64,000 nucleotides of DNA, from the NCBI GenBank assembly GCA_029261795.1, contig JAJDAP010000033.1, forward strand, positions 1-64,000. Direction: 5' to 3'. Origin of the DNA: Deltaproteobacteria bacterium. GTDB taxonomy: Bacteria > Myxococcota_A > UBA9160 > UBA6930. Positions 42,646-51,190 of this stretch are shown piece after piece (the first letter of the stretch is position 1; every line of letters starts with the position of its first letter). The notes below the pieces were generated by a model. It was not told the DNA's origin. It made no database searches and saw nothing but the letters and a program-made list of their open reading frames with translations. A program made the position numbers and the translations under genes.

Positions 42646-43783
42646 AGGCGTTCAGGGTGCGGAAGCAGGTGCGGACTTCGGTGATGAAGGTTTCGGGTTG
42701 CTCGAAGGCTGCGAAGTGGCCGCCTTTTTCGAGGGTGTTGAAGTGGAGCAGCTCGCCGTACTGCTTCTCGGCCCAGCGCTTCGAGGTGCGGAAGATCTCC
42801 TTCGGGAAGATGCTGCAACCCACTGGCACCTGGACCTTGCCCATCGGCGGCTGGTTGAAGCTTTCCCAATAGAGGCGCGCCGAAGAGGCGGCGGTTCCCG
42901 GCAGCCAGTAGAGCATCACGTTGTCGAGCAGTTCATCGCGCGTCAGGACGTTTTCCGGGTGACCGTTGCAATCGGTCCAACTCCAGAACTTCTCGATGAT
43001 CCAGGCAGCCTGGCCCACTGGTGAATCGACCAGGCCGTAGCCCACCGTCTGCGGGCGCGTGCTCTGTTGCTTCGAGTAGCCGGAATCCCACTGCTGGTAG
43101 TGCTGCATGCCGGCCATCGCGGACTTCTCCGCATCGGTCAGGTCTTCCATCGTCTCGGGGTCCGGCGGTGCGATCGGCATGTTCAGGTGGATGGCGCGAC
43201 AGTGCTCGGGGTCTTGCATGCCGATGCAGGTGGTCACCATCGAGCCCCAGTCTCCTCCCTGGGCCACATAACGTTCGTAGCCGAGCCGCTGCATCAGCGT
43301 GCTCCAGGTATCCGCAATCTTCTGTACACCCCAGCCGGTTTCCTTCGGCTGGCTCGAGAAGCCGTAGCCGGGGAGCGAGGGACATACGACGTGGAAGGCG
43401 TCCGCCGCATCGCCGCCGTGGGCGGCCGGGTCGGCCAGCGGTCCGATCACCTTCAAGAACTCGACGATCGAACCCGGCCAGCCGTGGGTCATCACCAGCG
43501 GGAGCGCGTTCTCGTTGGGCGATCGCACGTGGAGAAAGTGCACATCCACGCCATTGATTTCCGTCGTGAACTGCGGGTGCTGGTTGATCCGCTCGACGCG
43601 CTTGTTCCAATCGTATCCGTCCGCCCAGTAGCTGCAGACTTCCTGGAGGTAGGAGAGCGGAATCCCCATCGACCAGTCCTCCACGGGCTCGGGTTCCGGC
43701 CAACGGGCAGCGCCGAGCCGCCGCTTCAGGTCGGCGATCTCCGCCTCGGAGGTCTCGATGCGAAAGGGCTTGATATCGGACAT
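42644..43783 (-). CDS. Microsomal-type epoxide hydrolase with N-terminal EHN domain
   Basis: This 379-residue enzyme has an N-terminal epoxide-hydrolase lid/EHN domain (ISDLKRRL-type start, WPEPEPVEDWSMGIPLSYL; about 1-110). The alpha/beta core has oxyanion THGWPGS, nucleophile elbow QGGDWGS (Asp nucleophile) and catalytic His in KGGHFAAFEQPE near the end. It would open epoxides to diols; cytoplasmic, since no signal is seen. The start is an ATG at 43783. It is divergent from the Rieske oxygenase gene, with 143 bp between them. Confidence 0.9.
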   Translation of the reverse strand: MSDIKPFRIETSEAEIADLKRRLGAARWPEPEPVEDWSMGIPLSYLQEVCSYWADGYDWNKRVERINQHPQFTTEINGVDVHFLHVRSPNENALPLVMTHGWPGSIVEFLKVIGPLADPAAHGGDAADAFHVVCPSLPGYGFSSQPKETGWGVQKIADTWSTLMQRLGYERYVAQGGDWGSMVTTCIGMQDPEHCRAIHLNMPIAPPDPETMEDLTDAEKSAMAGMQHYQQWDSGYSKQQSTRPQTVGYGLVDSPVGQAAWIIEKFWSWTDCNGHPENVLTRDELLDNVMLYWLPGTAASSARLYWESFNQPPMGKVQVPVGCSIFPKEIFRTSKRWAEKQYGELLHFNTLEKGGHFAAFEQPETFITEVRTCFRTLNA

Positions 43784-43926
43784 GGGGTTCTCCCTTGGTT
43801 TCAGACGGGTCGAAGGCCGGCAACATTACTCTGGACGTGCCCTGCTCTGCCACGATCGCGGCCGAGGCCCATGCAACGGAGTAGAGTCTCCGGGCTCTGT
43901 GTTGGGCAGCAGACGGGAGGACGGCG

Positions 43927-45120
43927 ATGGCACGGGAGAAGCTGATCGAGATGGCCCGGGAGAACCTCGGCTACGTGAAAGCCGGGACGACCCAGCTCCG
44001 GCCGGATGTGCTGCGCGTACCCGCCCACCACTATTTCGAAGCGGACCGCTTCGAACTCGAAGTAGAGCGCATCTTCATGCGCATGCCGCTGATGTTGGCC
44101 TTCAGCTGCGAACTGCGGGAGCCCGGCAGCTACAAATCGATGGTCGCGGCGGGAGTGCCCCTCTTCATCGTCCGAGGCCGCGATGGCGCGGCGCGGGCAT
44201 TCCTGAATTCGTGCGCTCATCGCGGCGCCCAGGTGGTTCCCGAAGGCAACGGCAAGGCGCGCCGCTTCACCTGCCCGTACCACGCCTGGAGCTACGACGA
44301 GAAGGGGGCGCTGGTCGGCATCCTCGACGAGGACGAGTTCGGCGAGATCGACCGCGGCTGCCACGGCCTGACACCGCTTCCGCTGAGCGAACGCGCCGGC
44401 TTCATCTGGGTCGGGCTGCGCGCGGACTGCCCGGTGGATTTCGACGTGTTCCTGGCCGGCTACGACGAGGCGCTCGCGCACTTCGGCTTCGAAGGCTGGC
44501 ACCTGGTTTCGCGTCGCGAAGTCGCCGGGCCGAACTGGAAGATCGCCTACGACGGCTACCTCGATCTCTACCATCTCCCGATCCTGCACAAGGACACCTT
44601 CGGCCCTGACTTCCCCAACAAGGCGATCTACACCCCCTGGGGCCCACACCAGAGAGTGTCCGGCCCGAATCCGTTGCTGCTGGATCTCGAGAAGAAGTCG
44701 GAAGAGGAGTGGCCTACCGAGCATTTGATCGGTGGCGTCTGGACCGTGTTCCCGCATGTCTCGATCGCCACCTTCAATGCGGGCGGGGCCGGCGTGCTGG
44801 TCTCCCAACTCTTCCCGGGCAAGGAAGCGGGCTCCTCGATCACCGTGCAGAACTACCTGATGGCGGAGGAGCCGGACGAAGCCGGGCGCGAAGAAGCCGA
44901 GAAACGGGTCGACCTGCTCGAGTACGTCGTCCGGGAAGAAGACTACGCCACAGGTCTGCGCCAACAACAGGCGCTCAGGGCTGGCGGGCGCAAGGAAGTG
45001 CTATTCGGCCGCAACGAAGGTGGCGGCCAGCGCTTCCACCGCTGGCTCGACCGCTTGCTGGCGACCGATGACGAAGACGTCAACGACGCGCTCGGTGCCG
45101 GCGACCCGCTGGCCGACTGA
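43927..45120 (+). CDS. Rieske non-heme iron oxygenase, alpha subunit
   Basis: This 397-residue catalytic subunit of a ring-hydroxylating or demethylating oxygenase has a Rieske [2Fe-2S] centre: Cys96, His98, Cys116, His119 (CAHRG and CPYHAW). The mononuclear iron site is in DGYLDLYHLPILH, with His216 and His221 and bridging Asp213. No beta subunit, ferredoxin or reductase gene is next to it, so its electron donor lies elsewhere. GGGAGG precedes the ATG. The ADH gene starts 3 bp after the stop, so a Rieske-ADH-DUF1080 operon is likely. Confidence 0.92.
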   Translation: MAREKLIEMARENLGYVKAGTTQLRPDVLRVPAHHYFEADRFELEVERIFMRMPLMLAFSCELREPGSYKSMVAAGVPLFIVRGRDGAARAFLNSCAHRGAQVVPEGNGKARRFTCPYHAWSYDEKGALVGILDEDEFGEIDRGCHGLTPLPLSERAGFIWVGLRADCPVDFDVFLAGYDEALAHFGFEGWHLVSRREVAGPNWKIAYDGYLDLYHLPILHKDTFGPDFPNKAIYTPWGPHQRVSGPNPLLLDLEKKSEEEWPTEHLIGGVWTVFPHVSIATFNAGGAGVLVSQLFPGKEAGSSITVQNYLMAEEPDEAGREEAEKRVDLLEYVVREEDYATGLRQQQALRAGGRKEVLFGRNEGGGQRFHRWLDRLLATDDEDVNDALGAGDPLAD

Positions 45121-45122
45121 CG

Positions 45123-46142
45123 ATGAAGATCGCGCGCATCCACGGACCCGAAGACGTGCGCCTCGACGACCTCGAGATGCCCGAGCCCGGCCCCCGTGAC
45201 GCCGTGCTTCGCGTCGAAGCCTGCGGCATCTGCGGCAGTGATGTCGGCTACGTCAAGCTCGGCGGCATGGCCGGGCCGGCACCAGAGCCGGTGGCCCTCG
45301 GCCACGAATTCATGGCCGTCGTCGATCGCGTCGGAAGTGAGGTCGCCCACGTCGCGCCGGGAACGCGGGTGGTGATGAACCCGATCGCGGCGGCCAACGA
45401 CGTGGGCAACGGCAATGCCAGCAGCGGCGGTTTCTGCGGCGAAGTCCTGGCGCGGAACGTCACCGAGCCGGGGGTGCTGTTCCCGGTGCCGGACCATGTC
45501 TCGGCAGAGCGCGCGGCGCTGGCCGAACCCCTCGGCGTCGGCATGCAGGCGGTCAACCAGGCACAACTGAGCGAACGCGATCAGGTGGTCGTTTTCGGCG
45601 CCGGCTGCATCGGCATGATGGCCATGGTGACGCTGAAGGATCGCGGCTTCGAGAACGTGGCCATCGTCGACGTCTCCGACGCGCGGCTGGAGATCGCTCG
45701 AAAACTGGGCGCGGACCTCGCTCTCAATCCCGAGCGCGACGACGTCTGGTCCGTCTTGCGCGAGGCCCATGGCACCGAACTGCTGCTCGGGACCATTCCC
45801 TGCAACGGAAGCGACGCCTACATCGAATGCACCGGCGTCGGCGCCGTGATGAGCGACATCCTGGACCAGGCAAAGCCCGGCGCCCACATCTCGGTTCCGG
45901 CCCTACACAGGGAGATCTTCCCGATGTCCCTGATGACGGTGATGATGAAGCAGCTCCAGATCCGCGGCTCCATGTGCTACCCGGACGATTTTGGCGAGAC
46001 CGTGGAGTTGCTCTCGCGCGTCGATCTCACACCGATCGTCACGCATCACTTCGCCCTCGATGATTTCGCCGAAGCGCTTGCCATCGCGCGGGATCCCCAG
46101 GCTGCTGGCAAGGTGATGATCCATCCCGAAAGGAACGCTTGA
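45123..46142 (+). CDS. Zinc-type alcohol dehydrogenase (MDR family)
   Basis: This 339-residue medium-chain dehydrogenase has catalytic zinc ligands at Cys37 (CGICGSD) and His61/Glu62 (LGHEF), and the nucleotide fold GAGCIGMMAM. The structural zinc lobe near 85-110 has a single Cys, so the usual four-Cys site is missing, as in some sorbitol/threonine dehydrogenase-like members. It would oxidise a secondary alcohol, possibly the diol made by the upstream Rieske oxygenase. Its stop TGA overlaps the next start (TGATG). Confidence 0.88.
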   Translation: MKIARIHGPEDVRLDDLEMPEPGPRDAVLRVEACGICGSDVGYVKLGGMAGPAPEPVALGHEFMAVVDRVGSEVAHVAPGTRVVMNPIAAANDVGNGNASSGGFCGEVLARNVTEPGVLFPVPDHVSAERAALAEPLGVGMQAVNQAQLSERDQVVVFGAGCIGMMAMVTLKDRGFENVAIVDVSDARLEIARKLGADLALNPERDDVWSVLREAHGTELLLGTIPCNGSDAYIECTGVGAVMSDILDQAKPGAHISVPALHREIFPMSLMTVMMKQLQIRGSMCYPDDFGETVELLSRVDLTPIVTHHFALDDFAEALAIARDPQAAGKVMIHPERNA

Positions 46143-46879
46143 TGCTTCGAAGGCTTCTGGTCGCTTCCGTACTTGCGCTCGCCGTGCCCGCGAGCGCGGA
46201 TGAAGGCGCTGTCCCGCTCATCGACGAAGACTCTATCGGAACCTGGCGCCACGAAGGCGCGAGCCGGGCGGACTATCGCTTCGAGAACGGCGTGGTCACG
46301 GGTCGGCCAATTGGCCACGAACCCGAGAACGCGTTCCTGTGTTCGCCCCGCGAGTACACGGATTTCGAGCTCAGCTTCGCCTTCCGCATCGCTCCGGCCT
46401 CGCTGAATTCGGGTCTCCAGTTCCGTAGCCTCGTACGCGAGGACGGCATCGTCGCGGGGCCGCAGTTCGAGATGGAGGTCGAGAACCCGGCGGATATCGG
46501 ATTCGTTCGGCGCTGGCTGTATCCCGTGGGCGCCAGACTCGCCGGCGTCGCCTGGCGGCCACGCTACTGGGCGGCGGCCGGCGTCTATGGCGAAGGGCTC
46601 GAGATGGGCTGGATCTTCCCGGGCGAAGCTGGCGGCGATGCCGACCGATTCCAACAACAGGGACACCAGCTCACGCGCCCGGAGGGGTGGAACCAGGCAC
46701 GCATCGAGGCCATCGGCCCTCACGTGCGCACATGGCTCGCCGGTGAACCCAGAGCGGACTACCGCCACGAAGCCACCGCCGGCCCGGGGCTCATCTGTCT
46801 CCAGGTCCACGGCGGCAGCTACGAAGACCCGAGCGCCTACAGGGTCGAGTGGAAGGACCTGCGCATCCTGGAACGTTAG
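46142..46879 (+). CDS. Secreted DUF1080 (3-keto-disaccharide hydrolase-like) protein
   Basis: This is a 245-residue exported protein. A signal peptide (LLVASVLALAVPASA) precedes a concanavalin-like jelly roll typical of DUF1080: FENGVVTGRPIG, YTDFELSFAFRI, NSGLQFRS, FEMEVENPADIG and GLICLQVHGG. The family includes glycoside hydrolases of 3-keto sugars; binding or hydrolysis of a glycosyl substrate is possible. ATG 46142 overlaps the ADH stop by one base, with AAAGGA upstream. It converges with the acyl-CoA dehydrogenase gene, overlapping by 4 bp. Confidence 0.8.
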   Translation: MLRRLLVASVLALAVPASADEGAVPLIDEDSIGTWRHEGASRADYRFENGVVTGRPIGHEPENAFLCSPREYTDFELSFAFRIAPASLNSGLQFRSLVREDGIVAGPQFEMEVENPADIGFVRRWLYPVGARLAGVAWRPRYWAAAGVYGEGLEMGWIFPGEAGGDADRFQQQGHQLTRPEGWNQARIEAIGPHVRTWLAGEPRADYRHEATAGPGLICLQVHGGSYEDPSAYRVEWKDLRILER

Positions 46880-47799
46880 GCGCCGGCACTCCAGCGCAAC
46901 CGGGCAAGAGCCCGGTAGTGCGCGCCGGCCCCGCCGAGTTCGAGCTCCAGCGCCTTCAACCGCATCGTGTGCACGTGGAGATCGTGTTCGTGGGTGAAGC
47001 CGATCGCGCCGGTGAGTTGGTGCGTCTCCCGATGGATCAAGCCGGCCAGCTCGGCTGCGAGCCCGGCCGTCGTGGCGGCAGCCTCCCGTGGTGCACTCTG
47101 GTGCGCCGTCTCGTAGACGAGCCACCGCAACCCTTCGAGACGAACGGCGCAATCCGCGAGGCGATGTTGTACGGCCTGGAACGCGCCGATCGGTTGACCG
47201 AACTGCCGCCGCTCGGTCAGATAGGCGACGGTGCAATCCAGCGCCGCGCCCGCCGAGCCCAGGATTTCGGCCGCGAGGGCCAGACGCCACCAGCGCTCGA
47301 GGTGTGCGCTCGACCCTGGCCCCAACGAACGACCGGCAGCGACCTCCTCTTCAGGAACGCGACCGAGTGGAAAACCGAAGTTCGATTCCACGGCCGGCGC
47401 GGATGCGCTCGCCGCGAGCTCCCGTGCTTCCTCCCCACACAGCACCAACATCGTTTCGGCATCGGACGCGAAACGCGCAAGAAAGCTCCGCGCTGGATCG
47501 ACCAGCGCCGTCACGCCGGGGGCGGCTTCGCCCTTGAGCATCGGCCACACCAGGAGCGACGCGCCCGCGGAGATCGCCCCAGCCGCGCGCGCCACTCGCT
47601 CGATCGCGAGTACGGCGGCGAGCGGGTCCAGATCGAGGGCCACGCGATCGAAGCCTGCCTCGACGAACGCGCCCATCAGCACGACATCGAGAGCCGAAGG
47701 GCCGAGTTCGATGGCGCGTGCGGTGCCCGCGTGGCGTGCGAGCAACGCGTCCACGGCTTCGACCAGGGCACGCTGATCCTCGTTGAGCGAAAACTCCAT
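46876..47799 (-). CDS. Acyl-CoA dehydrogenase, short subunit
   Basis: This 307-residue protein keeps the C-terminal helical domain of acyl-CoA dehydrogenases with RRQFGQPIGAFQAVQHRLAD (FAD adenine side and dimer contact). Its N-terminal part is shortened and its middle beta domain is reduced. It starts with EFSLNEDQRALVEAVDALL. Such short partners form alpha2beta2 enzymes with a full-length subunit, as described for mycobacterial cholesterol-side-chain FadE pairs. It lies one base after the stop of its probable partner, so both are translated together. Confidence 0.88.
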   Translation of the reverse strand: MEFSLNEDQRALVEAVDALLARHAGTARAIELGPSALDVVLMGAFVEAGFDRVALDLDPLAAVLAIERVARAAGAISAGASLLVWPMLKGEAAPGVTALVDPARSFLARFASDAETMLVLCGEEARELAASASAPAVESNFGFPLGRVPEEEVAAGRSLGPGSSAHLERWWRLALAAEILGSAGAALDCTVAYLTERRQFGQPIGAFQAVQHRLADCAVRLEGLRWLVYETAHQSAPREAAATTAGLAAELAGLIHRETHQLTGAIGFTHEHDLHVHTMRLKALELELGGAGAHYRALARLRWSAGA

Positions 47800-47800
47800 G

Positions 47801-48946
47801 TCAGGCCCGCGGCAAGCCGAGGAAGCGGCTCGCAACCAGGTTGAGCTGCACCTCGGTGGCCCCCACCGCAACGCCCGCCGTCATCGCGAGCCGGAAGTTG
47901 GAAGCCGCCTCGCTCCCGTACTCGAGCCCGTCGAAGCCGAACACCTCGAGAGCGAGTTCGCCGACGTGCTTGTCGGCCGAAGTCCCCGCGATCCGGGCGA
48001 TGTTCGTATCGGGTGTCGGCGCGCTGCCGTTCGCGCGCAGATCGATCACGCGATAGGCGAGCAGACGCGCCGCTTCGCATTGCGCCCGCGCCGCACCCAG
48101 CTTCTCTTGAATCGCCGGGTCCGAGAGTCGCCCGGTCTTCGCCGCATGGGCGGCGATCGCATCGAGGGTCAACGCCGCCCGCGCATAACGTGCCGCACCG
48201 ACCCGTTCGTAGGCAAGCGAGTACGTGACGACATTCCAACCTCCACCCTCTTCCCCGAGCAGACAGGTCGCAGGAACCACTACGTCGGTCAGGAAGACTT
48301 CGTGGAAATACTTCTGGCCGACAATGGATTCGATCTCGCGCACCTGGACGCCGGGCAGAGCCATCGGCATCAGCAGCACGGACAAGCCGTGTCGGCCCTG
48401 GGAGCCTTGTTCCGTTCGCACCAACAGGAAGCAGTAGTCGGCCCCGTTGCAGTAGGAAGTCCAGATCTTCTGGCCGTTCACGCGATAGTGGTCGCCTTCG
48501 CGCTCGGCCCGCGTCCGCAACGAAGCCAGGTCCGAACCCGCGCCCGGCTCCGAGAACCCCTGACACCAGAGCACGTCGCCGGCCGAGATGCGCGGCAGAT
48601 GCAAGGCCTTCTGCGCCGCGCTCCCGTGCTGCATGATCGTGGGCCCGATCCAGTTGACGTTCATGTACTGCGAACCCCGCGGCTCGCCGATCGCCCACAT
48701 CTCCTCGCCCAGAATCGCGTGCCGCCACGGCGTCGCATCGTTGCCGCCGTACTCGGCGGGCCAATGCTGGGTCAGCCAACCCCGCTCGGCGAGCTTCCCG
48801 CAGAACGCCTTCGAGAACGAGAGCTGCGCCTCGCTTCCGGGCCCATCCTTCGAGATCTCGCCCCAGTGCCCGGGGAGCGCTTCGGCCAGGAAGGCCTGCA
48901 GTTCCTCGCGGAAGCGCTGATCAGCGGCATCCCAATCGAATTCCAT
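47801..48946 (-). CDS. Acyl-CoA dehydrogenase, long subunit
   Basis: This 381-residue protein has the FAD-binding middle domain intact (WCQGFSEPGAGSDLASL; YRVNGQKIWTSYC), while the C-terminal domain lacks the RQFGxPIGxFQ block, which the adjacent short subunit has. This complementary loss fits a heterotetrameric dehydrogenase for bulky acyl-CoAs such as sterol side chains. The C-terminal EVFGFDGLEYGSEA is characteristic. ATG 48946 starts a normal family N-terminus (EFDWDAADQRFREELQAFL); the frame is open further upstream but is low-complexity and lies in the divergent gap. Confidence 0.9.
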   Translation of the reverse strand: MEFDWDAADQRFREELQAFLAEALPGHWGEISKDGPGSEAQLSFSKAFCGKLAERGWLTQHWPAEYGGNDATPWRHAILGEEMWAIGEPRGSQYMNVNWIGPTIMQHGSAAQKALHLPRISAGDVLWCQGFSEPGAGSDLASLRTRAEREGDHYRVNGQKIWTSYCNGADYCFLLVRTEQGSQGRHGLSVLLMPMALPGVQVREIESIVGQKYFHEVFLTDVVVPATCLLGEEGGGWNVVTYSLAYERVGAARYARAALTLDAIAAHAAKTGRLSDPAIQEKLGAARAQCEAARLLAYRVIDLRANGSAPTPDTNIARIAGTSADKHVGELALEVFGFDGLEYGSEAASNFRLAMTAGVAVGATEVQLNLVASRFLGLPRA

Positions 48947-49189
48947 GGCTTCGAGCTTGGCGCAGAATCGCGGGTTCCCCAATCGGGGCTCGGCCGCAGT
49001 CCCACCAGCGCAGGCAGCGAGCAGCGCGAGGTTCCCACGATCCGCCGAGCGCCCCGGGAGGTGCTGCCCAGAACGCTCGCGCGTTCCACTAGAATGAGCC
49101 GATGAAACGCGCCGACCTCCCATCCACGACACATCCGGTTGCCCCGTATCGGCAGGCTTGCGGTAGTGACTGTATCGGCGCTCCAGGCG
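48947..49189. other. Divergent intergenic region, 243 bp
   Basis: The gap separates the acyl-CoA dehydrogenase operon from the cyclase-like gene and must hold both promoters. I see no strong hexamer pair, no dyad like those at 6286 or 11247, and no repeat. Confidence 0.4.
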
Positions 49190-51157
49190 ATGTCTGACGG
49201 GACGGGTACGTCGCGGATCCTGACGTTGGTCTTCACGGACCTGGCGGATTCCACGGCACTGAAGACGACGCATGGCGATGAACTCGTCGGCGATCTGATC
49301 GAGCAACATCGCGAACTGGTGCGCCGCTTTGCCGAGGAGTTCGAAGGACGCATCATCGACTGGGCCGGCGACGGCTGTTTTCTGACCTTCGAGACCGCCA
49401 GCGCCGCGGTCTCGTTCGCGCTGCGGATCCAGCAGGCGCACGCCGACGCGCGCGAGCTGCCCGGGGTGCGCACGGGCCTGCACATGGGAGAGGTCGGTGA
49501 GCGGCCCGGGCCCGACGGTGACGGCGCGCCCCCCCGCGTGGCGGGGCTCGCGGTAGATCTGGCCGCCCGCATCGCGGGCCTCGCGCGACCCGGGCAGGTG
49601 CTGATGTCCGCCGCGGTCGGCAACAGTGCGAGGCAACGGATCGACCCCGGACTGCTTCGCCAACCGATTCGCTGGCAGGCCTACGGGAGCTATCTGCTGA
49701 AGGGCTTCGACGAGCCGCTTTCGATCCGCGAGGCGGGGCTCGAGGGGATTGCGCGCTTTGTCGCGCCGACGGCCAGCGAGAAGGCGGCGCCGGTGGCGGA
49801 GCCGCAGACGTCACTGCGACGTCGCCGTTTGCTTCCGCTCGCCCTCGGGTCTCTGGTCGTCGCGTTGATCGCGTATCTCGTAGGGACGGCCGCACTCGAG
49901 CCCCCTGCGGTGACGAACGCGAACGACGTGCGGCAGACCACGCCTGACCTGGCCGAAGTACCCGGCTTTGGCGGCCGCCCCGCGATCGCCGTGCTGCCCT
50001 TCGACAACCGTTCGCCTGATCCCGAGCAGGCCTTCTTCGCCGACGGTCTCGCCGAAGATCTGATCATGCGCCTGTCGAGTTGGCGTGCGTTCCCGGTGAT
50101 CGCGCGCAATTCGAGCTTCCAGCACCGCGGCGGCAACCTGGACCTCAAGCGGGTCAGTGCCGAGCTCGGCGCGCGCTACCTGGTCGAGGGCAGCGTGCGG
50201 CGCGCGGGCGATCAAATTCGCGTCACGGCGCAGCTGATCGACGCGTCGACCGACCAGCACGTCTGGGCGCAGAGCTACGATCGCGCGATCACGGACCTGT
50301 TCACCCTGCAGGACGAGATCAGCTCGACGATTGCGGCATCGCTCGTCGGCGACCTCACCCGTGCCGAGGGCGAGCGTGCGCGCCAGCGCGGAACGGAGAA
50401 TCTGGAAGCGTGGAGCCTGTACCAGCTCGGCATGCAGCACGCCGAGCGGTTCTCGCTCGAGGAGTACGGCGAGGCGCGCAAGTTCTTCGCTAGAGCGGTC
50501 GATCGCGATCCCCGCTTCGCGACAGCACGAGCACAGCTCGCCCTTTCGACGGTGATGGAAATCATGCTAGGCGGCAGCGGTGTGCGCGAGGACATGGTGT
50601 CTACGGCGTTCGAGAGCGGGCGCCGCGCGGTCGCGCTCGACGCCCGCGACCCGACGGCGCATGCCGCCCTCGGTGGAGCGTATCTTGCAGCGGGCGACCC
50701 GAAGAACGGCATCGATTCGATCCAGCGTGCCGTGGATCTCAACCCGAGCATGCCGGAGGCATGGACCTGGCTCGGTTGGGCCCAGGTCCTCGCGGGGAAT
50801 CCGGAGGCCGCGATTGCCGCCAGCCTGCGCGCCCAGCAGCTCAACCCGCAGGGCTCCATGGTCTGGATCTACGAGAACCTGGCGGTCGCCTACTGGGAGG
50901 TGGGTCGCTACGAGGAAGGGCTCGAGCTGGCTCGGCGGCTGGTCGCCACGCAACCCAGCTACCCCACGGGCTATGCGTACATTGCGATGAATGCCATCGG
51001 CCTCGGAGAGATCGACGAAGCGCGCGCAGCGATCATCGCAGGACGCCAGGCCAGGCCCGATCTCTCGCTCGCCCTGATCCAGGGATACTTCGGCGTTTCG
51101 CGTCCCGCCTTCGACGCGCGCCGCAACGAGGTGCTGCGTCAAGCGGGCCTGGAGTGA
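49190..51157 (+). CDS. Class III nucleotide cyclase-like domain with TolB/FlgO-like and TPR domains
   Basis: This 655-residue protein has four parts: a cyclase homology domain (about 8-190), one membrane helix (214-236), a FlgO/TolB-like domain (about 255-365; PAIAVLPFDNRSPDPEQAFFADGL) and TPR-like helices (about 395-645). Metal-binding Asp17 (VFTDLADS) and Asp61 (AGDGCF) are present. The position that is normally Lys (adenine recognition) is Asp57, and the transition-state Asn is Asp123, though Arg127 remains. It may be a degenerate or altered-specificity cyclase. ATG 49190 gives the normal cyclase start; an upstream TTG at 49139 is less likely. Confidence 0.82.
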   Translation: MSDGTGTSRILTLVFTDLADSTALKTTHGDELVGDLIEQHRELVRRFAEEFEGRIIDWAGDGCFLTFETASAAVSFALRIQQAHADARELPGVRTGLHMGEVGERPGPDGDGAPPRVAGLAVDLAARIAGLARPGQVLMSAAVGNSARQRIDPGLLRQPIRWQAYGSYLLKGFDEPLSIREAGLEGIARFVAPTASEKAAPVAEPQTSLRRRRLLPLALGSLVVALIAYLVGTAALEPPAVTNANDVRQTTPDLAEVPGFGGRPAIAVLPFDNRSPDPEQAFFADGLAEDLIMRLSSWRAFPVIARNSSFQHRGGNLDLKRVSAELGARYLVEGSVRRAGDQIRVTAQLIDASTDQHVWAQSYDRAITDLFTLQDEISSTIAASLVGDLTRAEGERARQRGTENLEAWSLYQLGMQHAERFSLEEYGEARKFFARAVDRDPRFATARAQLALSTVMEIMLGGSGVREDMVSTAFESGRRAVALDARDPTAHAALGGAYLAAGDPKNGIDSIQRAVDLNPSMPEAWTWLGWAQVLAGNPEAAIAASLRAQQLNPQGSMVWIYENLAVAYWEVGRYEEGLELARRLVATQPSYPTGYAYIAMNAIGLGEIDEARAAIIAGRQARPDLSLALIQGYFGVSRPAFDARRNEVLRQAGLE

Positions 51158-51190
51158 GCGCGCGATGGCAGGCGCCGCCTGCTGCCGTGA

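Noticed and set aside
48947-49663. Upstream in-frame extension of the long acyl-CoA dehydrogenase subunit
   Set aside because: It is low-complexity, crosses the start of the divergent cyclase-like gene, and the family N-terminus begins at ATG 48946.
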